The notes under the pieces: model-generated
What the model was told of the DNA's origin: nothing
Databases searched by the model: none
What the model saw: only the letters and a program-made list of their open reading frames with translations
Made by a program: the position numbers and the translations under genes
From: Cotesia glomerata
Taxonomy: Eukaryota > Arthropoda > Insecta > Hymenoptera > Braconidae
Length of the DNA stretch: 64,000 nt
Assembly (NCBI RefSeq): GCF_020080835.1
Contig: NC_058162.1
Location: 4,603,323 to 4,667,322, forward strand
Direction of reading: 5' to 3'
Shown: positions 54,010 through 63,812 of the stretch, in pieces
Layout: each line of letters begins with the position of its first letter
How positions within the stretch are numbered: position 1 is the first letter of the stretch

Positions 54010-55050
54010 ATCAACAGACTCGATAGAGTCTGGGCGCCAAGTTCCGTTCTCAAGCCAGACTACCGAGTGTGTATATACCGTAAGCAGAACGGTTTTTTGA
54101 GGTTACAAATTTTTTTTCAAATTTATTTTGATTTTTTTTTTATATGATATTTTACAATAGTAGTTCATGCTTTTTATTACGCGTATTACTTGATTATTAT
54201 CAATTATCTTTATAATATCTATTTAAAATTACTAAAAATAATCAGCACAAACTATAGCGACCCAGATTTTTAGATTTTAACTTTTTTCTTATGTAAAAAG
54301 CGGACGGCCAGAGACTAAATAATATAAGAATGCATGCTAATCTTATAATAGATGGGAAACTACAGTGAAAAAAAGATATTTGACAGCTTGCAATTACACA
54401 CGCCAGGCGGCGCAAGAATAACTTTTACATGAACTATAGCTTAAAGGGGATAGTTTGCCACCGGAAATGTATTAAATTAAAATTGTCAATTTTGATTATA
54501 ATTACAAAAAATACTGAAATCCGAGCAAAAAACAGTTTCACTGTAAAAAAAATCGCGCCAAGTCCACGTTCATAAGACTATTAAGAAAAAAAATTTTATT
54601 TCTTTACAAAACGATAAAAAATAAAAAATTAAAATATTCATGTTACCGAAATGGTTGTATATGTTAATCGGAAATTAAAAAATTTTTTGTAAATTTAAAA
54701 ATTAAAAGAAACCAATTTTGGAACGTACTTGGTGTGCATTATTGTGTACTTTAATTTTTTTTTAAAAGTCCTAGTAGATAGATTTTAGGAATTTTATAAA
54801 AAGTGAAATATTTTGTAACCACGCACACTAAATACGTTCCAAAATTGTTTCTTTTAATTTTTAAATTTACAAAAAAATTTTTTTTAATTTCCGAAAATCA
54901 TATACAACCATATCGGTATCTTGGATTTTTTAATTTTTTATTTTATATCTTTTTGTAAAGAAATAAAATTTTTTTTTCTTAATAGTCTTATGAACGTGGA
55001 CTTGGCGCGATTTTTTTTTACAGTGAAACTGTTTTTTGCTCGGATTTTTT
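54010..55050 (+). mobile_element. 1-kb snapback element, copy 2
   Basis: Starts CAGACTCGATAGAGTCTG after ATCAA and ends CTGTTTTTTGCTCGGAT. The right half is a palindrome with arms of about 230 bp. See 10117-11150 and 57752-58775. Confidence 0.65.
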
Positions 55051-55099
55051 ATTCATTTTACGGAAAAAAATTGAGCGATTAATATAAAATTTAATAAAA

Positions 55100-56720
55100 A
55101 TAAATTTAGCCGACATTTCTGATTTTTTTATTTTGCTTAATTTATTAAATTATAACTAAAAATTATTTTTAAAAAATTGCACTTATAATTTTTGAACTTT
55201 TTTACAATTGAAAAAATTTTTTTTTTAATTTTTTGCAATAATTTTTTTAATAAAAAAAATTATAAAAATTTTTACATGTCGGCTAACTTTATTTTCAATA
55301 AAATTTATGATAAAAGTAAAGGGTAAGTACTTCTTGAGAATTATAATAAACAGTTGTAAGGATTTAATTTTGTAAATAATTAAAGTTAACTATAAAATTG
55401 ATGACTGTTAACTGTTTGTATAAAAAAATTTTTTTATAAAGAAAATACATAATAATTTTTGATGGAAATTAAATTAGCCGACATTTAAAAATTTTTATAA
55501 TTTGTTTTATTGAAAAATTATTTTTAAAAAAATTAAAAAAAAAAATTTCACATACAGAAAGTTTGAAAAATTACACATGCAATTTTTGAAAAATATTATT
55601 TTAGTCTTAATTTAATTAATAAAAAAATTAAAAATTGTTGAATGTCGGCTAACTTTAATATCATTAATTTAGCAGATATTTGATAATTTTAAGAATTATT
55701 TTAACATGAAAATTAAGTTAGCCGACATTTAAAAATTTTTATAATTTTTTTTGACTAAAAAAATTATTGCAAAATAATAAAAAAAAAAATTTCATTTGTA
55801 AAAAACTTGAAAAACTCTAAGTGCAATTTTTAAAAAATATTTTTCAGTTCTAATTTGATAATTCAAAAAAATTAAAAATGTCGGCTAACAAGTGTTATTT
55901 TTTTGCCAAATAAATTATAGTTAAAAAAAAAATTGGCGTAGAAATTTTAAAAAATAAAAAATGCAATTTTTTAAAAATAATTTTTTAGGAAAAATACATT
56001 TGTTAAAAAAAATTAAAAAATGGTTAAATGACTGCTAATTTTAATATCATCAATTTTTGTCTTTTTGCAAGTAAATAATTTTTTATTAATTTTTTAGATA
56101 TGATAATAATTTCAAAAATTTTTTTATACTAATAAATTATTGTGAAAAAATTCCATATGTAGAAATTTTAAAAAACTAAGCGCAATTTTTTAAAAATATT
56201 TTTTTTTTAGTTAAAAATTTATTTATAAACAAAAATGGTCAGATATTTACTGATTTTAGTATCATAAGTATTAAATAATTTTTTTAACTAATAATTTAAT
56301 AACAGTGAAAAATAATTAATTTTATAACATTAAAGTTAGCCGACGTTTTTAATTTTTTTCATTTATTAAACTAGAATTAAAAATTTTTTTCTTTTAAAAT
56401 GCTCATGATCATAAATTTAGCAGATATTTAATAATTTTTAGAATTTTTCTTAACAAATAAATTATGGCAAAAAAAAAATATAAAACAAATTGACATGTAG
56501 AAGTTTTTAAAAAATAAAAATGTCATTTTTTTAAAATAATTTTTTCGAGCTAATTTTTTTGTTAAAAAAAATAAAAAAATTTTCTAGTGACTGCTAACTT
56601 TAATGTCATAAATTGCACTTATAGTTTTTCAAGTTTTGTACAAATGAAAATTTATTTTTAAATAACTTTTTCAATAAAAAAAAATTCTAAAAATTTTTAG
56701 ATGTCGGCTAACTAAATTTT
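55100..56720. mobile_element. Cluster of GTTAGCCGACAT MITEs
   Basis: At least four units with ends GTTAGCCGACATTT / AAATGTCGGCTAAC: about 55104-55290, 55465-55653, 55707-55890 and 56333-56716, plus related units with TGACTGCTAA ends at 55900-56045 and 56400-56605. Each is 170-200 bp, AT-rich and noncoding. Confidence 0.6.
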
Positions 56721-57131
56721 CATAATAATTTTACTATTTTTAATCATCGATCTGATAATAATAATTAATAATTAAACACCCCAACTTTTTTTAATAAAAT
56801 TGATTTGACAAAATGTCAATAAAAATTATTTGACGTTTTTAATGTGACTAGCTATAAATATTATATCGAATATTACTGAGATAAATTGCTAAAATCCGAG
56901 GAAGTAACCCGATAAAAATGAGATTTGGAATTTCCACATCAATGCTAGATAATTGATAACACAACAAAGATAATCCTTTAGTTTCGATAACAAATCTGTA
57001 GTACTTTATATTGTAAATTTACAATGTATCGGTTGTCATCGAGTCAGTGTGAAATGTTATGTTGATATGATTGACAGCAACTTTTTTCTATTAAATTTTA
57101 CTTTTATTACTCATAATTATATTAAAAAAAA

Positions 57132-57192
57132 ATGTACTTGAGTACTTGGTGTTTGTTGATTATTTTATGCAGCGGATCGTCTCATGTTAGTG
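57132..57192 (+). CDS. Serine protease exon 1 (signal peptide)
   Basis: MYLSTWCLLIILCSGSSHVS and the first base of Gly, then donor GTAAGT. The strongly hydrophobic run fits a signal peptide. Confidence 0.82.
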
Positions 57193-57562
57193 GTAAGTAC
57201 AATTATGATTGCTTTATTACATTCTTCATTTTTTTAATTTTTGTTAAGTAACCTCAAATGTGACATTAGTAAAATTTCAGCTTAAATCCTTTTTTGCTTA
57301 AATTAAATACTTAATTGCATGATTTATTAATTAATTTTTTTTTATTTAGGAGCCCAAAAAATCGCTGTATTGAACAGAAACGCCAGATGGACAGGAAGAA
57401 TAGTAAACGGTGAAAAAGCGACGTATGCACAATTTCCGTTCATAGCTTCTCTGCAGAAAAGGTGGACTATAGTACAACATTTTTGCGGGGCGACTATTAT
57501 CACTGATAGATGGGTTTTAACTGCTGCTCATTGTGTAGTAAGGTAAAATTGCTTTATTTACT

Positions 57563-57594
<32 letters not shown>

Positions 57595-60500
57595 GGAAAA
57601 TCCAAAAATGCACGCCTCATAACGCTCATTCATTTTTTAAGAAAAAAATAATTTATTTAATTGATTAAAAAAAAAATAATAATAATTAAGCAATTTCTTA
57701 CCGAGTATTTTTTATTTTTACACGCTTTTTTACACCCTTTTTATCAACAGACTCGATAGAGTCTGGCGCCAAGTTCCGTTCTCAAGCCAGACTACCGAGT
57801 GTATATATACCGGAAGCAGAACGGTTTTTTGAGGTTAAAAATTTTTTTTCAAATTTATTTTGATTTTTTTTTTATATGATATTTTATAATAGTAGTTCAT
57901 GCTTTTTATTACGCGTATTACTTGATTATTATCAATTATCTTTATAATTTCTATTTAAAATTATTAAAAATAATCAGCACAAACTATAGCGACCCAGATT
58001 TTTAGATTTTAACTTTTTTCTTATGTAAAAAGCGGACGGCCAGAGACTAAATAATATAAGAATGCATGCTAATCTTATAATAGATGGGAAATTACAGTGA
58101 AAAAAAGATATTTGACAGCTTGCAATTACACACGCCAGGCGGCGCAAGAATAACTTTTACATGAACTATAGCTTAAAGGGGATAGTTTGCCACCGGAAAT
58201 GTATTAAATTAAAATTGTCAATTTTTATTATAATTACAAAAAATACTGAAATCCGAACAAAAACAGTTTCACTGTAAAAAAATCGCGCCAAGTCTACGTT
58301 CATAAGACTATTAAGAAAAAAAAAATTTTATTTCTTTATAAAAAGATATAAAATAAAAAATTAAAAAATCCAAGATACCGATATGGTTGTATATGATTTT
58401 CGGAAATTAAAAAAAATTTTTTTGTAAATTTAAAAATTAAAAGAAACCAATTTTGGAACGTACTTGGTGTGCATTATTGTGTACTTTAATTTTTTTTAAA
58501 AGTCCTAGTAGATAGATTTTAGGAATTTTATAAAAAGTGAAATATTTTGTAACCACGCACACTAAATACGTTCCAAAATTGTTTCTTTTAATTTTTAAAT
58601 TTACAACAAAATTTTGTTTAATTTCCGAAAATCATATACAACCATATCGGTTACTTGGATTTTTTAATTTTTTATTTTATATCTTTTTGTAAAGAAATAA
58701 AATTTTTTTTTCTTTATAGTCTTATGAACGTGGACTTGGCGTGATTTTTTTACAGTGAAACTGTTTTTGTTCGGATATTAGCTTCACTTGTATGTTTGTT
58801 CGCTTTTTTTCCTAATAAAGATGGGGGAGTAATGTCTCCGACAAACAACAAAGATAAAAACCAATTTTTGATATTAAAAAATTAATTTAATTAAAACTAT
58901 GAGGTAAATCGTTATTAAAATTTGATAGAATATGTGTAAAACATTGTTCTATCTATTGGAAAGTTTTTTTTATTGGGTCAAGTTGGCCGATTTTTTATAA
59001 ATCCTCCATTTCCGGAGTTATTGAACAAGGACACTCATAAGAGATCGTATATTTTTGCAAAACTTTAATTAATTATATTTCTTAAACGGTGTGGTAAAAA
59101 AATCTGATTTTTTTTCTATAGATGTATTAAATCATAATCTTTCGAATGAATATAAAAAAGTAGGGGGTTAAGTTAAAGTCATTTGGCACCCAAACTACCT
59201 TAACAAATTTTCGAATACCGAAGAGAATTTTTTAATTTAACAAAACAAATAATAGTTTAAAAAAACTAAAAAAACACATTTTTATGAATAAACCAAACTA
59301 AAAAGTAAAATATAAATAATAGTTTAAAAAAGCAAAAAAACACGCTTTTTATAGAAAACTAAACTAAAAAATAGAAAATGAATTTTAATAAATATAAAAT
59401 AATAATAGTGTAAATAAGAAAAAAATGTTTTATTTTAAAAAAAGCGTGGGGTACTTTTTAAGATATTATCGAATTGATAATCCTTCTTCTCATATCTGTC
59501 AATGAAATATTTATAACTTTTGACACCATGCACCTCACGCTTTTTTCTTATTTACACTATTATTAATTTATATTCATTAAAATTTATTTTTTAGTTTAGT
59601 TTTCTATAAAAAGCGTGTTTTTTAGTTTTTTTAAACATAGCTTCGCGCTATGAGGCGTGTAAAAAAATTATTAATGCAATTTTTGTGTATACTGACTATT
59701 AAATTTTATAATTTAGAGATAAAACACTTGTGCCACAATGGGGACTCGTTGTTGTTGCAGGTGAAACTAACATATACACATATCATTCATATCACCGGCA
59801 AATTCGGAATGCTGACCAGCTTGTTGTCAATCCACGGTTTGATATGAAAAGTCTTGCCAATGACATCGCTTTAATATCTGTAATTATTAGTTATTTAATA
59901 TTCACAATTAATTATCATCAACAGTGATTATTTTTAATACATGTGTGAAGAAAAACCCAATAGACATAATTTTAACAACATTAATTTTAGTCTACTGGAT
60001 TTTTCTTCTCGAAGTGTACTAGACAATATTTAAACTAATCTGTAACTTACAATTAAATCAATAATTAAATTCTTTTAGCTACAAGCCCCGTTTGTATTTT
60101 CAACATCCTTACAGCCGATTCCACTGTCAAAGTCCACGCCATCAGCAGGAACAAACTGTACTGTCGCAGGTTGGGGACACCTTTCAGAGGTAATTTTAAC
60201 ATTAAGGGGACCGGTAGTCTAGCGGCCTAAAATTTAAGCTATTTTAAAAAATTTTATTTCTATATGGGCGATTCTCTGTAAGGACATCTTAAATCTGTAC
60301 AAAATTGTCCGACCAAATTATTTTTGATTTTATTAAAAAAAAAATTAACAAGAGCTACAAAACTATCAGCTTAATCATAATAAATAATAAGCCGAATTAA
60401 TTTTTGCTTTTTCGATATTTGTGTGTCTTTTGCCATATAACATGACAGGGGACTGCTTGCCAGGTGACTGTTTTTTTTTTTTATCAAATTGAGAAAAATC

Positions 60501-63199
60501 AAGCAAACTATTTCAATGCATTCAACTTTTCAAGTTCTCAATGAATGTTTACATTAATTAGAATAATATTAAGACTTATGGATCCAATTTTATAAATAAA
60601 TTATAAATAAAAATAGCTGCCAGGGGACTGAGTTTTGAAGTGGCCCAAACACATAATTCCCGAACAAACGGTGTTTTGGCACTAAATAAAATGCCGATAA
60701 AGCGCTAACAGCCCTATGGTTATTAACTCAAGGCTAGTTAGATCCTTATAAACCTTACAAAAGGTAAAATAATACGCTGGATTTTTTTTTTGGCTTTGAA
60801 CTTCTAGCAGGGGACTGATCTTAAAATGCCAGGGACAAACTTTGGTTTAATGAATTTAATGAAACAAATTAATTTTCGGTACTTTTTATTGAAGAAGATT
60901 GTTAGTTAACTAATTAAGTTTCTAAACATTATGAACCAAATTATATATTATTGACGAATAACTTAAAATTTAATCTTAAAGTTTTAATTTTGGGAATGGG
61001 ACAGCCCAGGGGACTGTTATTTCGGTGGTTTACGAATTTATAGCAAAAAAACCAAAATTTATTTCATTTTAGTTTTCAATGCTCCAAATAGGAATGTTTT
61101 TTTACTTTCTTAATAAATTTTTTTTAGTAACAAAATAACAATTATTCTAATGAAAAAATGCTTGGGACACCAAAAAACATCCTTACAAAGAATCACCCAT
61201 ATAAAGATATAGTAATGACTCATGCTTTCTAACTTTTTTACACTTCTATTACTTATCAGCTACACAAAAATGAAAATCAAAACAAAAAAAAAATTTTTTT
61301 TAAATTAGAAAAATGGCGCTGCAGTCCCCCTCTCAAAAAAAAAAATGGACCTGACTGTTTTAAGGAAGTACGAGCGCTAGGCAGGGGTGGGGATAGGTAT
61401 CCACTCTAGCGCGGTAAGGGGAAAGCAGTAACCATATGATTTTTCTCAATATATAGATATACATTTAACATTGGCTAATGGCGGGATTTATTTTCTTTTA
61501 ATTAATACACTTTAATTAGTCGGGCAAGTGTTAATTTTTTTTGAATTAAATTTATCACTAATATATTTACTTTCATCCATAAGTTTTTTAAAAATATTCA
61601 CCGACAGTTTTACGAGAAAAATACAGAAATGTATCAATGTTTGGAGGTTACCCCATAAGACCAATGTTAAATTGCTCAACTTTAAAGTTAATTATTTATT
61701 TAAATAATCGGGCAATCTCCTTCAAATTTTCAGAATTTGTTAAGACATATTTAAACTTCATATTAAAAATCAAGCCTTTTATCAAAAGTTGTCTTGGCGC
61801 TCGTACTTCTTAATTAGTATAAATATAGTTATCGTCGCAACTAGAATGAAAAAAAAAAATATTTGACAAAATGGCGCGTAGTTAAAAGTATTTTCTGAAA
61901 AGAGTTTCAGATTCGTACTTTTAACTACACGCCATTTTGTCAAATATTTTTTTTTTTTTTTTTTCATTCTAATTCCAACGATAACTATATTTATACTAAT
62001 TAAAAATCAGTCATTTTTTTTATTCCAGATCAGAGGGAGAGATCAATCAACACGCACCAGTCAGGTCCATTTTTTTTTTTAGAGGGGACTTCAGCGCCAT
62101 TTTTCTAATTTAAAAAAAAATTTTTTTTTGTTTTGATTTTCATTTTTGTGTAGTTGATAAGTAATAGAATAAGTGTAAAAAAATTTGAAAGCATTAGTCA
62201 TTACTTTCACATAGAAATAAATTTTTTAAAATAGCTCAAATTTTAGGCCGCTAGACCACCGGGCCCCCTTAAGAGGTTACACGCACTTAGAAGGCTAAAA
62301 AAAAATTTTTTTTAATCATTTTTTCTGAAGAAATTTTTTCAGTGATTGATATGAATAAATCTTTTTAATTACATTAAATTATTTATATAAATATAGAATA
62401 TTTTTCGGAACTGTTAATCCTTGGATTAATTATTGAGAAATATAGTTAAGAAAATTGTGTAAAAATTAGAGACTTATTGGTTCAATAATTTTCGAGAATT
62501 TTTAAATTATTTATTCGATTAACATTTAATTTTTTACGTGTATAATTAATATGTATGAAATATATACATTATAAAACTGAAAGAAAAAAAAATGGAATTT
62601 TTAATAATTAAAAGTGCGTATAACCTTTTAATTAATAAAAAAGAAGACTAAATTTTTGAACCAGCTAACTGAATAATATTTTAAGAATAACAGAAGCTCC
62701 GTCCACGAATTAATGTACGTGCATTTACCGATAATTAGTTATGACTTCTGTGGTAAACTACTGTGGGGGATCGTAAACATGCATCCAAGCATAATTTGCG
62801 CTGGATACATAGAAGGAGGAAAAGACGCGTGTCAGGTAATTGATTAATTATCAGTTATTGTAAATAATAAAGTAATTATAAGATTTTATCAACAAGTTTT
62901 GCACTTATATTTATCAGGGTGATTCCGGAGGACCGCTTGTATGCGGAGATCTGTTGGTTGGAATCGTATCAGGTGGAAGAGGATGCGCAAGACCGAAATT
63001 GCCCGGTTTTTATACCAATGTTGCGTATTATAGAAGGTGGATTGACCAAGTATTGAGGAGTAATGGGAAAAACCACTCGTATAATGGCTTCCATAGACAT
63101 CCAGCTAGTGCCTTGGCTGCTAGTATTAGTGCTTGCCTCGTTTACATTTTATCTTGTCCATTAGTCATTGTATATCTGCAGGATATTATTAAAATATAA
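57132..63199 (+). CDS. Secreted trypsin-like serine protease (six-exon gene model)
   Basis: Exons: 57132-57192, 57350-57542, 59717-59879, 60079-60189, 62686-62835, 62918-63199, all GT-AG with agreeing phases, giving 319 residues. A signal peptide (residues 1-21) is followed by a short propeptide and activation site R37-IVNG. The catalytic triad is His81 (LTAAHC), Asp134 (NDIAL) and Ser229 (GDSGGP). Asp223, six before the Ser, is in the position that gives trypsin-like cleavage after Lys/Arg. Residues 290-313 are strongly hydrophobic, so the enzyme may be held at the membrane by a C-terminal segment or lipid anchor. Substrate and role (digestion, clotting, immunity) cannot be told from sequence. 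No clip domain is seen. Confidence 0.88.
57350..57542 (+). CDS. Serine protease exon 2 (activation site and His)
   Basis: Reads AQKIAVLNRNARWTGR then IVNGEKATYAQFPFIAS, CGATIITDRWVLTAAHC and VVR, donor GTAAAA, phase 2. Confidence 0.9.
57563..57590. repeat. Poly-A tract
   Basis: An uninterrupted run of 28 A just inside protease intron 2, at the left edge of TE-rich sequence. Confidence 0.95.
57752..58775 (+). mobile_element. 1-kb snapback element, copy 3
   Basis: Again begins CAGACTCGATAGAGTCTG after ATCAA and ends CTGTTTTTGTTCGGAT. It lies in protease intron 2. It is close to the other two copies by eye. Confidence 0.65.
58800..59210 (-). repeat. Dispersed 0.4-kb repeat, copy 2
   Basis: Reverse complement of 13059-13460 (tweety intron 2). 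Noncoding. Confidence 0.65.
59320..59660. repeat. Inverted repeat with AAAGCGTG arms
   Basis: AAAAACACGCTTTTTATAG and CTATAAAAAGCGTGTTTTTT enclose about 270 bp with AGTTTAGTTTTCT arms. At its right edge TAGCTTCGCGCTATGAGGCG resembles the inverse of CACGCCTCATAACGC at 57608, so one larger element may span 57605-59660. Confidence 0.5.
59717..59879 (+). CDS. Serine protease exon 3 (Asp)
   Basis: Reads DKTLVPQWGLVVVAGETN to SLANDIALIS, donor GTAATT, phase 0. The upstream open frame from 59650 belongs to the intron. Confidence 0.88.
60079..60189 (+). CDS. Serine protease exon 4
   Basis: 37 codons, LQAPFVFSTSLQPIPLS to CTVAGWGHLSE, with the conserved C..AGWG motif of S1 proteases. Donor GTAATT. 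The TTAA element starts 16 nt past the donor. Confidence 0.88.
60266..61198. mobile_element. Element with GGGCGATTCT ends and 4-bp duplication
   Basis: GGGCGATTCTCTGTAAGGA and TCCTTACAAAGAATCACCC are inverted ends, with ATAT on both sides. The motif AGGGGACTG recurs at 60447, 60622, 60809 and 61008. No open reading frame of note. Class unknown. Confidence 0.55.
61364..61809. mobile_element. Small TTAA element
   Basis: GGAAGTACGAGCGC and GCGCTCGTACTTC (approximately) with TTAA on both sides, about 446 bp, noncoding. Ends resemble the GGAAGTATAGGACG start of the repeats at 37190 and 52917. Confidence 0.5.
61810..62000. repeat. Hairpin around AAATGGCG
   Basis: TTAGTATAAATATAGTTATC, ATTTGACAAAATGGCG and TAGTTAAAAGTA on the left, mirrored on the right; centre near 61900. 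About 190 bp, within the loop of the large TTAA element. Confidence 0.65.
62686..62835 (+). CDS. Serine protease exon 5
   Basis: 50 codons, NNRSSVHELMYVHLPIIS to EGGKDACQ, with MHPSIICAGY typical of S1 proteases. Donor GTAATT. Acceptor is AATATTTTAAG. Confidence 0.85.
62918..63199 (+). CDS. Serine protease exon 6 (Ser and hydrophobic tail)
   Basis: Starts GDSGGPLVCGDLLVG, with GFYTNVAYYRRWID closing the protease fold. A spacer (RSNGKNHSYNGFHRH) and a hydrophobic tail ending IVYLQDIIKI follow. TAA at 63197. Confidence 0.9.
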   Translation, partial: GDSGGPLVCGDLLVGIVSGGRGCARPKLPGFYTNVAYYRRWIDQVLRSNGKNHSYNGFHRHPASALAASISACLVYILSCPLVIVYLQDIIKI

Positions 63200-63266
63200 T
63201 AATTTATAATCATAAAAAATTTTTTACAATTTATTTATTGTTGGGACGAATGGTAGCCCTATATTA

Positions 63267-63272
63267 AATAAA
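63267..63272 (+). terminator. Polyadenylation signal of the serine protease
   Basis: AATAAA 68 nt after the stop codon, a suitable distance for cleavage and polyadenylation near 63285-63300. Confidence 0.6.
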
Positions 63273-63356
63273 GTATTTTACATCCCTACTTATTATAATT
63301 ATAATTTAATAATTAATAATTAATGATAATATTAATAATTAATTACTAATAATACT

Positions 63357-63595
63357 AGCAATCTTGCAGTCACTATGTGACTGTCGTGACTTGTGAACTA
63401 TAAATAAATAAAATTTTGCTTTATTAAATAATAAAATTTGTTAAATTGCACTGTAATTTCTTAAATATTGACGTTTTTAAAGATATAAGCTCATCCTGAT
63501 GTTACACTCATCAAGAGCTTTCATTTGAGTACCCACATGCATTTTTGATATATTTTTCATATATACATATATATTATATACAATACATAATAGCC
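63357..63595 (-). mobile_element. Helitron-like element H7, 3' end only
   Basis: On the minus strand it ends with the GACAGTCACATAGTGACTGC hairpin and CTAG near 63357. Half of one palindromic unit is present before it breaks off near 63590. Downstream of the protease gene. Confidence 0.65.
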
Positions 63596-63720
63596 ATAAT
63601 TTATAGCTAAATTTTTCAATAAAGACAAATTTGGGGACTGGGAACATAAAGGATAAAGGGGGGAGGGGGGACCTTACTTAGTAGGAATTTTTCGGTAACC
63701 GAAAAAATAATTCAGAAAGC

Positions 63721-63772
63721 CCAGACCGGGACTCGAACCCGGATCGTTTGGTTACGCGCCAAAGGCTCTACC

Positions 63773-63776
<4 letters not shown>
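63721..63776 (-). mobile_element. Truncated tRNA-like SINE piece
   Basis: On the minus strand it reads CTGGTAGAGCCTTTGGCGCG, with A-box-like TGGTAGAGC and B-box GGGTTCGAGTCCC. The first bases of the tRNA are missing and a poly-A run precedes it, so it is not a tRNA gene. Sequence after the B-box does not form a complete acceptor stem. Confidence 0.55.

Positions 63777-63812
<36 letters not shown>

Larger units (their letters stand above)
60206..62268. mobile_element. TTAA-flanked element in protease intron 4
   Basis: GGGGACCGGTAGTCTAGCGG at the left and its near inverse at the right, with TTAA at 60202-60205 and 62269-62272. Long arms continue to about 60265 and 61199-61355 on the left, and 62050-62268 on the right. 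The left arm is cut by another element (60266-61198) and the loop holds a third (61364-61809). No transposase. Confidence 0.7.

Noticed and set aside
63721..63776. A genuine tRNA gene at the window end
   Set aside because: The 5' acceptor strand is missing and replaced by poly-A; the remainder cannot form a full cloverleaf.
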